Part shown: positions 8,752 to 15,641 of the stretch, one piece after another
How positions within the stretch are numbered: the first letter of the stretch is position 1
Layout: every line of letters begins with the position of its first letter
NCBI GenBank assembly: GCA_964493635.1
Contig: CAZBOW010000024.1
Span: 1-34,762, forward strand
Direction of reading: 5' to 3'
Length of the DNA: 34,762 nt
Source: OLB6 sp964493635
Lineage (GTDB): Bacteria; Bacteroidota; Ignavibacteria; Kapaibacteriales; Kapaibacteriaceae
The notes under the pieces: model-generated
Seen by the model: only the letters and a program-made list of their open reading frames with translations
What the model was told of the DNA's origin: nothing
Databases searched by the model: none
Translations under genes and position numbers: made by a program

Positions 8752-9902
8752 TGTCACAGGTTCAACAGCAACCCACCGAGCCCGGTCATATCGACTGGTT
8801 CATTCTATTGCCAATTGCGGCCTTGCTGATGTTTAGTGTGGCCTTTGTGTACAGCGCCAGCTCCAGTTTTGCCGCGGTGAAGTTCGGATCGTCCGAGGAG
8901 CTCTTCTGGAGCCATGGTCTCAAGGTCATTGCTGGCCTGTTCCTGTTAATCGTTTTTGCGAAGCTCGACTATCGGATGTGGCAGAGCATGAGTGCAACCA
9001 TGCTCCTCGTTGCCCTTGGATTTCTCGTTCTTGTGTTATTGACGGGTGCCCAGGTGAAGGGGGCTAGCCGGTGGTTCCATTTTGGATTACTCAACTTCCA
9101 ACCTTCGGAGCTGGCCAAGTTTGCTCTGGTGCTGCATGTGGCGGTGTTGCTGAGCAGTCGGAAGACGCACGTCCGTGACTGGCGTCAGGCTGTTGGCCCT
9201 GTGCTGGCGTGGACACTGCCGGTGTGCGGATTGATCGCCTTACAGCCAAACATGTCCACGGCCTCCGTGGTGTTCATGATTGTTTTGAGCATGATGTTTC
9301 TTGCCGACGTGCGGCCGTTGCACCTCATCTCGATCGTGCTTGCAGGCACAGTTCTTGGCGGTTTGTACGCGGTGTCGGCAGAGTACCGACTGCGCCGATT
9401 GATGGCCTTTTTCGGCTCCAGTGATGCCGATCAGGCGGTGGTCTACCAGCTTGATCAGGCGTTAATTGCCTTTGGCAATGGCGGTATTACCGGAGTTGGC
9501 CCAGGGCAGAGCCGTCAGCGCGATTGGTTCCTACCGGAGTCGTACGGCGACTTCATCTTCTCGATCGTCGGCGAAGAGTACGGCTTCATCGGCGTGGCCT
9601 TGCTCGTGGGATGCTTCGTTGTGGTGGTGTGGCGCGGCTACGGTGTGGCTCGCAAAGCTCCTGATGCATTTGGGCGGATCCTGGCCGGAGGGATTACCAC
9701 CACGTTGGCACTGTATGCCTTTGTGAATGCCGGAGTTACGTGTGGCTTGCTGCCCACAACCGGCCTGCCGATGCCCTTTATCAGCTACGGCGGCACCAGC
9801 ATGCTTTTTAGCACGATGGCCGTTGGAGTGTTGCTCAACATTTCCAGTCATGCCGGTGTGTATCGGCGCCGAAAAAGGTCGGTAGTGCCTGCGGAATCGT
9901 GA
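8751..9902 (+). CDS. ftsW: FtsW-type SEDS peptidoglycan glycosyltransferase
   Basis: 383 residues with about ten membrane helices, the SEDS (FtsW/RodA/SpoVE) family that polymerises lipid II at the septum with a class B PBP. Family features include the loop GNGGITGVGPGQSRQRDWFL, followed by PESYGDFIFSIVGEEYGFIG, and the signature LPTTGLPMPFISYGGTSML near the C-terminus. The wording of that signature and the ending VGVLLNISSHAG fit FtsW better than RodA. The gene is away from a visible dcw (mur/fts) cluster and overlaps the kinase stop by one base (TAATG). Its stop is followed by a T-rich stretch that may end the transcript. Confidence 0.92.
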   Translation: MSQVQQQPTEPGHIDWFILLPIAALLMFSVAFVYSASSSFAAVKFGSSEELFWSHGLKVIAGLFLLIVFAKLDYRMWQSMSATMLLVALGFLVLVLLTGAQVKGASRWFHFGLLNFQPSELAKFALVLHVAVLLSSRKTHVRDWRQAVGPVLAWTLPVCGLIALQPNMSTASVVFMIVLSMMFLADVRPLHLISIVLAGTVLGGLYAVSAEYRLRRLMAFFGSSDADQAVVYQLDQALIAFGNGGITGVGPGQSRQRDWFLPESYGDFIFSIVGEEYGFIGVALLVGCFVVVVWRGYGVARKAPDAFGRILAGGITTTLALYAFVNAGVTCGLLPTTGLPMPFISYGGTSMLFSTMAVGVLLNISSHAGVYRRRKRSVVPAES

Positions 9903-9915
9903 CGACCTTTTTTTC
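9871..9915 (+). terminator. Possible Rho-independent terminator after ftsW
   Basis: AAAAAGGTCG (9872-9881) is the perfect reverse complement of CGACCTTTTT (9903-9912), with a 21-base loop and a run of seven T in all. The left arm lies inside ftsW. The stem is only half GC, so efficiency is uncertain. A competing 7-bp pairing, TGACGAC (9900-9906) with GTCGTCA (9925-9931), would cover the first base of the merR start codon. Confidence 0.35.
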
Positions 9916-9916
9916 G

Positions 9917-9924
9917 TACTTTTC
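9917..9924 (+). promoter_or_regulatory. Candidate -10 element for merR
   Basis: TACTTTTC matches seven of the eight positions of the Bacteroidota -7 consensus TAnnTTTG. It ends six bases before the merR ATG, which lacks a Shine-Dalgarno sequence. No good -33 element is visible, and the site overlaps the possible ftsW terminator tail. Confidence 0.3.
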
Positions 9925-9930
9925 GTCGTC

Positions 9931-10073
9931 ATGAAATCCGAGATAAACCGCCTCTACTACTCGATTACCGAGATCAGTGCCATGTTTGGCGAGGAGCCGC
10001 ATGCGCTGCGATATTGGGAGCGGGAGTTTCCGCAGCTGAGGCCACAAAAGAACCGGGCGGGGAAGCGGATCTA
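9931..10073 (+). CDS. MerR-family transcriptional regulator, N-terminal part (cut by assembly gap)
   Basis: The first 47 residues form the winged-helix DNA-binding start of a MerR protein: LYYSITEISAMFGEEPHALR followed by YWEREFPQLRPQKNRAGKR. The Leu-Tyr-Tyr-Ser start and the Phe-Pro-Gln-Leu block are typical of the short, cofactor-free MerR regulators of Bacteroidota. The rest, including the dimerisation helix, is lost in the 100-N gap at 10074. No Shine-Dalgarno sequence is seen; a -10-like TACTTTTC (9917-9924) lies only six bases before ATG, so the message may be leaderless. The apparent reading frame joining this to the WD40 protein exists only because N happened to be read through. Confidence 0.85.
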
Positions 10074-10173
10074 NNNNNNNNNNNNNNNNNNNNNNNNNNN
10101 NNNNNNNNNNNNNNNNNNNNNNNNNNNNNNNNNNNNNNNNNNNNNNNNNNNNNNNNNNNNNNNNNNNNNNNNN
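10074..10173. other. Assembly gap (100 N)
   Basis: Exactly 100 N, a placeholder of unknown true length. Flanks do not overlap. The gap hides the end of the MerR gene and the start, probably the signal peptide, of the WD40 gene. Confidence 0.98.
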
Positions 10174-11106
10174 GCTCAAGACCGCACCTACACCACGCGC
10201 ATCGTAGGCACGCATGCCGACGAAGTTCTGGGCGTGTTTGTCAATCAGGCCAATACCATGGTTGCCACGTGCAGCCTGGATGAGACCATCAAATTGTGGT
10301 CGCTTCCCGATGGTAAAGAGGTGACCACCATCACGGGGCACACTGCGCAGGTGAACAACCTTTCGTTTTCCGGAGATGATTCGCAGCTCGTGAGTGGCTG
10401 CAGCGACGGTACCGTTCGCATTTGGGACGTTCCCAGTGGTGCCCCGGTTCAAACGCTGCGCGGACACCAGGCTGAAGTGATTGGCGTGTACTGGAGTCCG
10501 GTAGATGGTTCGAACATCATTGCCAGCACGTCCTTCGACAAGACCGTAAAACTCTGGGATGCTAAGCTTGGTATTGAGTTGAAGACGCTGCGCGGTCACT
10601 CGATGCAAACAAATAACGTAGCCTACTCCTACGACGGTAAGTACCTTGCCTCGGTGTCGGACGACCGGACCGTGGTAATCTGGTCCACCGACATGGCGGC
10701 CAAAGAGCCGATCATGGTGTTGCGGGGTCATCAAGCTCCGGTGCTGACAGCCCTGTATTCGTTCGATTCGAAGATCCTGGCCACAAGCGATGAATACGGT
10801 GTGGTGAAGATTTGGAGTATGCCCTCCGGAGAACTGCTGCGTACGATCAATGCGCACACGCAGTTGATTCAGGATGTGGCTTTTGCCGAGGACAATGCCA
10901 CCCTGGTGACGGCCAGTCTGGACAACACTGTGAAGATGTGGAACATTACGACCGGCGCCAATACGATGACGGCCAACGTTGGAGTCGAGGTGTGGTCGAT
11001 CGATGTAACGAGCAACGCTGAAATCATTATTCTGGGGTGCGCCGACGGCACGGTCCGTTTCATGACGGACACTGCCTCGAAGTCTGGCCCGTCGAAAGGA
11101 CGATAA
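10174..11106 (+). CDS. WD40-repeat beta-propeller protein (5' end missing)
   Basis: 310 residues visible, with the start lost in the gap. Seven repeats can be counted from the GH...WD-type spacing: GTHADEV-LWSL, GHTAQV-IWDV, GHQAEV-LWDA, GHSMQT-IWST, GHQAPV-IWSM, AHTQLI-MWNI and a weaker last one ending in ADGTVRFM. That is enough for one complete seven-blade propeller. The visible part begins Ala-Gln-Asp, which would fit the residues around a signal-peptide cleavage site, so periplasmic or surface location is possible but unproven. WD40 propellers serve as protein-binding scaffolds, and the partner is unknown. The stop is two bases before the OmpA-like gene, which suggests joint action at the envelope. 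Confidence 0.85.
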   Translation, partial: AQDRTYTTRIVGTHADEVLGVFVNQANTMVATCSLDETIKLWSLPDGKEVTTITGHTAQVNNLSFSGDDSQLVSGCSDGTVRIWDVPSGAPVQTLRGHQAEVIGVYWSPVDGSNIIASTSFDKTVKLWDAKLGIELKTLRGHSMQTNNVAYSYDGKYLASVSDDRTVVIWSTDMAAKEPIMVLRGHQAPVLTALYSFDSKILATSDEYGVVKIWSMPSGELLRTINAHTQLIQDVAFAEDNATLVTASLDNTVKMWNITTGANTMTANVGVEVWSIDVTSNAEIIILGCADGTVRFMTDTASKSGPSKGR

Positions 11107-11108
11107 CG

Positions 11109-11852
11109 ATGAATCAACCACACACCCAAACCATGAACATGGCCCGCCTTGTTGCTGCTACTGCGTTCCTTCTGTTTCTTGCTGTTGGTGGCCAGGCGGT
11201 CGCGCAGTCTGCCATTGGCACGGTAACAACCCTGTCTGGGATGATCCTTGACCAAGCAACACTCCTGCCGGTGGAAGCAAACTATGGTGTCTTCGACGCT
11301 CAGGGAAAGAAGATTGGTCAAAGCCGTGTAGCCAGTGCAATAGACGGCTACCTTGTGACCGGCCTGAAGCCCGGTTCGTCCTACATCATCCGTGTGGAGG
11401 ATCCCCGATACCTCAAGCAGGAGTTTTCGGTAACGATGCCTCCGTCGGGAACGTATTCCGAGGTCTCCAAGGACATCACGGTTCGGAAACTGGCCGCAGG
11501 CACCACCTATGCAATGAATCCGGTGCCATTTGATCTGAAGAAAACCGATATCAAGGACGGTACAGAGGATGATGTCCGGAATTTTGCTCAACTGCTGGTC
11601 ATGAATCCAAGTGTTCGTATCCAGGTAGTGTGCTATCCCGACGAAGAGATGCCAGCCAAGCGTGCCGAAGAGGTCAGTCTTCAGCGCGCCAATGCGCTCA
11701 AGGCCTTCCTGCAGAAGGAAGGTGTATCGGCTGAGCGCGTTAGCGTCAAGGCAGCCCAAGGCACCGACCCCCTGAATCCTCCTCCGGTACGCAAGGGTGC
11801 CAAAGGAAAGCGGTACATCGGATCGGTCTACATTACCATGACCGACGTCTAA
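11109..11852 (+). CDS. Exported OmpA-like domain protein
   Basis: 247 residues. An N-terminal signal peptide (hydrophobic core about 14-27, likely cleaved after AVAQ) is followed by a beta-sandwich-like region of about 90 residues resembling carboxypeptidase-regulatory or DUF-type folds (TTLSGMILDQATLLPVEANY). The last 100 residues match the OmpA/MotB peptidoglycan-binding pattern: DGTEDDVRNFAQLLVMNPSV, then RANALKAFLQKEGVSAERVS. The usual Gly-His-Thr-Asp motif is replaced by CYPDEEM, so peptidoglycan binding may be altered. AAGGACGA lies before ATG 11109. A later in-frame ATG at 11139 would also leave an intact signal peptide. It probably works with the WD40 protein immediately upstream. Confidence 0.78.
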   Translation: MNQPHTQTMNMARLVAATAFLLFLAVGGQAVAQSAIGTVTTLSGMILDQATLLPVEANYGVFDAQGKKIGQSRVASAIDGYLVTGLKPGSSYIIRVEDPRYLKQEFSVTMPPSGTYSEVSKDITVRKLAAGTTYAMNPVPFDLKKTDIKDGTEDDVRNFAQLLVMNPSVRIQVVCYPDEEMPAKRAEEVSLQRANALKAFLQKEGVSAERVSVKAAQGTDPLNPPPVRKGAKGKRYIGSVYITMTDV

Positions 11853-11867
11853 GAGTCGACACTGTTT

Positions 11868-11918
11868 CTCGGCGCGAGCGTGGCCGATCCTTGAAGATCG
11901 TGCTGTTCTCGCGCCGAG
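11868..11918 (+). other. Two-tier hairpin between OmpA-like gene and tRNA-Cys
   Basis: CTCGGCGCGAG (11868-11878) and CTCGCGCCGAG (11908-11918) are perfect 11-bp inverted repeats. Inside the loop a second 5-bp stem, CGATC with GATCG, can form. No T-run follows, so it is not a classic terminator. It might protect the 3' end of the ompA-like message or act as a Rho-assisted stop. Confidence 0.6.
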
Positions 11919-11923
11919 TTGCG

Positions 11924-11931
11924 TATATTCG
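11924..11931 (+). promoter_or_regulatory. Candidate -10 element for tRNA-Cys / efp
   Basis: TATATTCG resembles TAnnTTTG and ends 24 bases before the mature tRNA 5' end. That fits a short processed leader. No strong -33 element is seen. Confidence 0.35.
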
Positions 11932-11955
11932 TGGCTCGATTTGCGGCTTTTTGAC

Positions 11956-12026
11956 GGTCCCGTGGTAGAGTGGCTATACAGAGCTCTGCAAAAGCTCGTA
12001 CGGCGGTTCGAATCCGTCCGGGACCT
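11956..12026 (+). tRNA. tRNA-Cys (anticodon GCA)
   Basis: A 71-base cloverleaf. The acceptor stem GGTCCCG pairs with CGGGACC over seven pairs. The D arm is GTA/TAC, and the anticodon stem GAGCT/AGCTC carries the loop CTGCAAA, giving anticodon GCA. The T arm is GGCGG/CCGTC (one G-U pair) around TTCGAAT. The discriminator base is T73, the known identity base of tRNA-Cys. CCA is not encoded (CTTT follows), so it must be added enzymatically. The tRNA ends 29 bases before the efp start and may share its transcript. Confidence 0.95.
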
Positions 12027-12055
12027 CTTTCCTCACTGAACACATCCAACGAGAT

Positions 12056-12622
12056 ATGGCAACAACGGCAGATTTGCGCGTCGGAGCGGTGATTAAGCAC
12101 AACGGTGAGTTGTGCGTCGTGCTCGAATCGCAGCACCGCACTCCCGGCAACTTGCGTGCCTTCTACCAGGTGAAGATGCGTGTCATCAAGACCGGAAAGC
12201 TCAAAGAAGAGCGTTTCCGCTCGGGTGAAACAATCGAGTTTGTTCGGATTGAAACGAACAATTACCAGTACCTCTATCGCGATGGCGATTTGTTCACGTT
12301 CATGGACACAAACACCTACGATCAGATTCCGGTTGCCGCGGATATCGTTGGTGAGCAGGCCAAGTGGATGAAGGAGGGCATGGATGTGCAGATCGGTCGC
12401 GATGAAGAAGGGAACGTGATCACCCTGGCACTGCCGGCGCACGTGGCCCTGCGAGTGACACACACCGAACCGGGTTTGCGTGGTGATACCGCCACCAACG
12501 TTCTGAAGCCCGCTACCGTTGAAACTGGTGCCAACGTGAGTGTTCCGCTCTTTGTTAACGAGGGAGACCTGATCCGTGTAGACACGTCGTCTGGCGACTA
12601 CATGGACCGCGTCAAGGAGTAA
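12056..12622 (+). CDS. efp: Elongation factor P
   Basis: 188 residues, three beta-barrel domains as usual. EF-P binds the ribosome at the E site and relieves stalling at polyproline stretches. The start TTADLRVGAVIKHNGELCVV, domain II (GETIEFVRIETNNYQYLYRD) and the C-terminal signature around GDLIRVDTSSGDYMDRVKE are clear. The domain I tip reads TPGNLRAFYQVKMR: the position equal to E. coli K34 (the lysylated residue in PGKG) is N32, with R34 two residues later. So neither E. coli-type lysylation nor the Pseudomonas-type arginine (SGRN) loop is present as such. The upstream neighbour is tRNA-Cys and the downstream neighbour is accB, a common efp-accB arrangement. Confidence 0.97.
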   Translation: MATTADLRVGAVIKHNGELCVVLESQHRTPGNLRAFYQVKMRVIKTGKLKEERFRSGETIEFVRIETNNYQYLYRDGDLFTFMDTNTYDQIPVAADIVGEQAKWMKEGMDVQIGRDEEGNVITLALPAHVALRVTHTEPGLRGDTATNVLKPATVETGANVSVPLFVNEGDLIRVDTSSGDYMDRVKE

Positions 12623-12667
12623 TCCTGCACGGAGAAATCCTGTCGTACATCCTGCAAAGGGAAACCC

Positions 12668-13111
12668 ATGGATCTGAATTATCTCAAGAAATTGATGAAG
12701 ATGTTCGATGAGAGCTCCGTAACAGAGCTGACCATCGAAGAAGAGGGCACTACGATTTCATTGTCGAAAATGAGTCCGGAAGCCCCCTACGCAGCACCTG
12801 TCTATGCNNNNNNNNNNNNNNNNNNNNNNNNNNNNNNNNNNNNNNNNNNNNNNNNNNNNNNNNNNNNNNNNNNNNNNNNNNNNNNNNNNNNNNNNNNNNN
12901 NNNNNNNTACCGCGCACCATCGCCGGACGCCGATCCGTACATCCAGGTAGGACAGCGGGTTTCCGCTGGAGATACGCTCTGCATTGTCGAGGCGATGAAG
13001 CTCATGAATGAGATCGAGAGCGATGTGTCCGGTACGGTTGTGAAAATCTTGGTTGAGAATTCTCAGCCGGTAGAGTACAACCAACCTCTCTTTTTGATCC
13101 AGCCAGACTGA
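12668..13111 (+). CDS. accB: Biotin carboxyl carrier protein of acetyl-CoA carboxylase (internal assembly gap)
   Basis: The carrier that swings biotin between biotin carboxylase and carboxyltransferase in the first step of fatty-acid synthesis. The N-terminus, MDLNYLKKLMKMFDESSVTE, is typical of AccB. After the gap come YRAPSPDADPYIQVGQRV and the biotinylation motif EAMKLMNEIESD, whose Lys carries biotin. The 100-N run (12808-12907) falls in the flexible Ala/Pro-rich linker and the start of the biotinyl domain, so those residues are unknown. Both sides happen to be in the same frame as written, but this does not prove the gap length. AAAGGGAAACCC precedes the ATG, and accC follows after 11 bases. 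Confidence 0.93.
   Translation: MDLNYLKKLMKMFDESSVTELTIEEEGTTISLSKMSPEAPYAAPVYXXXXXXXXXXXXXXXXXXXXXXXXXXXXXXXXXXYRAPSPDADPYIQVGQRVSAGDTLCIVEAMKLMNEIESDVSGTVVKILVENSQPVEYNQPLFLIQPD
12808..12907. other. Assembly gap (100 N) inside accB
   Basis: Exactly 100 N with non-overlapping flanks. It lies in the low-complexity linker region of accB, where short-read assemblies often break. True length unknown. Confidence 0.98.
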
Positions 13112-13122
13112 GTGTCCGGAGC

Positions 13123-14463
13123 ATGATCAAGAAACTGCTGATTGCAAACCGTGGGGAAATCGCCCTGCGTATTATCCGCGCAGCGAAGGAACTTGGCATT
13201 CGCACGGTGGCCGTATACTCTGTGGCCGACCGTGCCTCCCTGCACGTGCGGTTTGCGGACGAGGCTGTCTGCATCGGACCGGCCTCCGGTAAGGAATCGT
13301 ACCTGAACATTCCGTCGATCATCGCCGCTGCCGAAGTGACAAATGCCGATGCGATCCATCCGGGCTACGGCTTTCTGGCTGAGAACGCCACCTTCGCAGA
13401 AATCTGTCACGAGAGTAACCTCATCTTCGTGGGCCCCAGCCCTGACGCTATTCATCGCATGGGCAACAAGTCGGTCGCGAAGGAAACCATGGTGGCAGCT
13501 GGTGTGCCAGTGGTACCAGGATCCGACGGCGTCGTAGGATCGATCGACGACGCACGGCGCATTGCCGAAGAAGTCGGCTATCCCGTGATGCTCAAGGCTG
13601 TGGCAGGGGGCGGAGGTAAGGGGATGCGGTACGTGGAAACCGCCGCCGATCTCGACCGCGCCTACGCTACGGCTCGAGGTGAAGCAGAGTCTGCCTTTGG
13701 CAACGGCGACGTGTACATTGAGAAGTTTATCGAGGAACCCCGCCACATCGAGATTCAGGTGTTTGCCGATACCCATGGTAACGTGGTGCATCTGAACGAG
13801 CGCGAGTGTTCCATTCAACGCCGCCATCAAAAACTGATTGAAGAGTCGCCATCACCAATCATTACGCCACAGCTCCGTGCAGCGATGGGAGAGGCGGCGG
13901 TCAAGGGGACGGCTTCGGTGGACTACGTGGGGGCTGGTACGATCGAGTTTCTGGTCGATCGGCATCGGAACTTCTACTTCATGGAAATGAATACCCGCAT
14001 TCAGGTGGAGCATCCGGTGACCGAAATGGCCATGGATGTGGATCTGATCAAGGAACAACTGATTGTCGCTTCCGGTGAGCCGCTCACGGTGAAGGGTGGG
14101 GAGCCTCGCCTTCACGCCATTGAGTGCCGGATCAACGCCGAAGACCCCTTCAAAGACTTCCGTCCGTCGCCAGGCAGGATTGAGTCCCTGAATTTCCCTG
14201 GTGGGCCTGGTGTGCGTGTTGATTCGCACATTTACCAAGGCTATACGATCCCCCCATACTACGACTCGATGGTGGCCAAGCTGATCACGTTTGCGCCAAC
14301 GCGCAATGATGCGATCGCGAAAATGCGCCGTGCGTTGGATGAGTTCGTTGTAGAAGGAATCGAAACGACCATACCATTCCATCGAAAGATGATGGACAAC
14401 CCGGACTTCATCGCCGGTACCTTCGACACCAAATACCTTGATACACACGATTGGAAAGCCTAA
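13123..14463 (+). CDS. accC: Acetyl-CoA carboxylase, biotin carboxylase subunit
   Basis: 446 residues, the full usual length. It uses ATP and bicarbonate to carboxylate the biotin of AccB. The N-terminal domain starts MIKKLLIANRGEIALRIIRA. The ATP-grasp glycine loop GGGGKGM is at 162-168, and the catalytic block EMNTRIQVEHPVTE at 288-301 contains the conserved Glu, Asn and Arg. The C-terminal domain contains RINAEDPFKDFRPSPG. CCGGAGC precedes ATG 13123. The carboxyltransferase genes accA and accD are not in the window. The gene ends four bases before gcvH. Confidence 0.97.
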   Translation: MIKKLLIANRGEIALRIIRAAKELGIRTVAVYSVADRASLHVRFADEAVCIGPASGKESYLNIPSIIAAAEVTNADAIHPGYGFLAENATFAEICHESNLIFVGPSPDAIHRMGNKSVAKETMVAAGVPVVPGSDGVVGSIDDARRIAEEVGYPVMLKAVAGGGGKGMRYVETAADLDRAYATARGEAESAFGNGDVYIEKFIEEPRHIEIQVFADTHGNVVHLNERECSIQRRHQKLIEESPSPIITPQLRAAMGEAAVKGTASVDYVGAGTIEFLVDRHRNFYFMEMNTRIQVEHPVTEMAMDVDLIKEQLIVASGEPLTVKGGEPRLHAIECRINAEDPFKDFRPSPGRIESLNFPGGPGVRVDSHIYQGYTIPPYYDSMVAKLITFAPTRNDAIAKMRRALDEFVVEGIETTIPFHRKMMDNPDFIAGTFDTKYLDTHDWKA

Positions 14464-14467
14464 GGCT

Positions 14468-14845
14468 ATGAACTTCCCTGATGATCTGAAGTATACCAAG
14501 GACCACGAGTGGGTACGCGTTGACGGCACCACGGCGATCGTGGGTATTACCGAGCACGCCCAAAGCGAACTTGGCGACGTTGTCTACGTGGACGTACCGG
14601 ATGCCACGGCAACAATTGCAGCCGGAGACTCCGTAGGGACCATCGAGGCGGTGAAAACCGTTGCCGATATCTACTCGCCAGTGTCGGGAACTATTACCGA
14701 CGTCAATGCGGTCAACGATGGCCCAGATATTGTCAACCGTGATCCGTATGGTGACGGCTGGCTCCTGAAGATGACGATGTCGAACCCTGCCGAGTTGGAT
14801 GGTTTGATGTCGGCATCGGAGTACAAAGCGCTGATCGGCCAATAA
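14468..14845 (+). CDS. gcvH: Glycine cleavage system H protein (lipoyl carrier)
   Basis: 125 residues. A lipoyl-domain protein that shuttles the aminomethyl group between the P and T proteins of glycine cleavage and can also act as a lipoate donor. The lipoylated lysine is K63 in GTIEAVKTVADIYSPVSG. FPDDLKYTKDHEWVRVDG at the start and DPYGDGWLLKM near the end are classic. ATG 14468 fits the family start; an upstream ATG at 14438 lies inside accC and would add ten unrelated residues. No gcvT or gcvP is present here, so the gene sits with another swinging-arm system (accBC) rather than its own partners. Confidence 0.96.
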   Translation: MNFPDDLKYTKDHEWVRVDGTTAIVGITEHAQSELGDVVYVDVPDATATIAAGDSVGTIEAVKTVADIYSPVSGTITDVNAVNDGPDIVNRDPYGDGWLLKMTMSNPAELDGLMSASEYKALIGQ

Positions 14846-14890
14846 CACGTGTCTATTATTCACATTCACGAATCTTCAAGGACTACCTCC

Positions 14891-15322
14891 ATGAAACTTC
14901 TCCTGTCTGCTGTTGCTGTTATGGCAACATCCCTGATGGCCACTGCGCCGATGATGACGCCGGTCATGGCTCAAGAGTCGCTCTCACCAGCACCAACCAA
15001 GACCGTGGTCCTCGAACCAAAAATGAAACTGGTGGACGTCAAGAACGTTGCTGCGTTCATCCAAGGTGTTGACCTCCGCGGTACCGAAGTTGATGCCTAC
15101 CTCGATACACGGAAGGTGTTGACCGAGGCTGCTGCCGCCGCTGAAAAGGGTGGAAAGAAGGACGAAGATCTCGTGTCGGTGTCCATGCGCCTCGACCAGG
15201 CTCAGAACCTGTTCACGCTGATGCAGCGCGGATCACTCAAGGGTGCCGAGGCTGAGAAATACAAGGAAATCATTGATGCGCTGAAGGTCTCGGTAGAAGA
15301 GGCTCAGAAGAAGCAGAAGTAA
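14891..15322 (+). CDS. Small exported protein of unknown function
   Basis: 143 residues. Residues 1-27 form a clear signal peptide with cleavage likely after VMAQ. The mature part is short, alpha-helical and rich in Ala, Glu and Lys, and it ends in a likely coiled coil (YKEIIDALKVSVEEAQKKQK). No catalytic motif is seen and I do not recognise the family. I chose ATG 14891; an in-frame GTG at 14849 would put 14 polar residues before the signal peptide. It starts 45 bases after gcvH and is followed by a strong terminator, so it is the last gene of the tRNA-Cys to gcvH block. Confidence 0.75.
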   Translation: MKLLLSAVAVMATSLMATAPMMTPVMAQESLSPAPTKTVVLEPKMKLVDVKNVAAFIQGVDLRGTEVDAYLDTRKVLTEAAAAAEKGGKKDEDLVSVSMRLDQAQNLFTLMQRGSLKGAEAEKYKEIIDALKVSVEEAQKKQK

Positions 15323-15323
15323 G

Positions 15324-15340
15324 CTCCAACACCGTTGGAG
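15324..15340 (+). other. Short hairpin before the terminator
   Basis: CTCCAAC-ACC-GTTGGAG, a perfect 7-bp stem with a 3-base loop, directly after the stop codon and six bases before the terminator stem. Confidence 0.6.
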
Positions 15341-15345
15341 ATACA

Positions 15346-15383
15346 GCCAAACGCCAGTCCCGTACTGGCGTTTGGCTTTTTTT
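15346..15383 (+). terminator. Rho-independent terminator
   Basis: A perfect 13-bp stem (GCCAAACGCCAGT at 15346-15358 with ACTGGCGTTTGGC at 15364-15376), a 5-base loop and seven T (15377-15383). It ends the transcript that includes the small exported protein and probably the efp-accBC-gcvH block. Confidence 0.95.
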
Positions 15384-15539
15384 GTACAGGTAATCGAGCA
15401 TCCGTTATTCTCTGCAGCTGTACGTGTATCGACTTTCTGCATGCCATGAAGCGTTGTAGCTGCACTGTAATAGAGTTGTTTGTGGAAAGAATCTTTGTGT
15501 TATCTTGCACGAGTTGATTCTAACTAGCAAGAAACAACA

Positions 15540-15547
15540 TATCTTTG
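15540..15547 (+). promoter_or_regulatory. Candidate -10 element, perfect TAnnTTTG
   Basis: TATCTTTG is a perfect match to the Bacteroidota -7 consensus. Possible upstream elements are TTGATT (15514) or TTGCAC (15505), neither at ideal spacing. It would drive the gene at 15642 with a leader of about 85-90 bases. Confidence 0.4.
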
Positions 15548-15550
15548 TTC

Positions 15551-15566
15551 GTGTGAGCATTCACAC
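15551..15566 (+). promoter_or_regulatory. Candidate operator palindrome
   Basis: GTGTGA-GCAT-TCACAC, perfect 6-bp arms around four bases, starts four bases after the candidate -10, so it would cover the transcription start. It resembles Crp/Fnr half-sites (TGTGA/TCACA), but the spacer is four instead of the six usual for Crp. A repressor site is as likely as a Crp-type one. Confidence 0.4.
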
Positions 15567-15595
15567 ATCAAGGTATTCTATTCGGCGTCAACGGA

Positions 15596-15609
15596 AGGGC
15601 ATGCAGCAT
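15596..15609 (+). repeat. 14-bp direct repeat, left copy
   Basis: AGGGCATGCAGCAT, identical to 16042-16055. The pair brackets the small coiled-coil gene. Confidence 0.7.
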
Positions 15610-15641
15610 CACTACGTCCAGTGTTTCGGGGAATCTGCAGT

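Larger units (their letters stand above)
15384..15641. other. Regulatory intergenic region upstream of the small coiled-coil gene
   Basis: With the terminator it makes up a 319-base stretch without a gene, more AT-rich than its surroundings. It holds TGCAGCT and AGCTGCA in inverted orientation (about 15414-15470), a -10-like TATCTTTG, a 16-bp palindrome and one copy of a 14-bp direct repeat. Short reading frames here lack a ribosome site and do not look coding. Confidence 0.6.

Noticed and set aside
9931..11106. A single MerR-WD40 fusion protein
   Set aside because: The frame only runs through 100 N of unknown length. The two halves are unrelated families, and the second begins like a processed export signal.
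15551..15566. A true Crp binding site
   Set aside because: The spacer between TGTGA and TCACA is four, not six, and no Crp-type gene is in the window. Kept only as a generic operator candidate.
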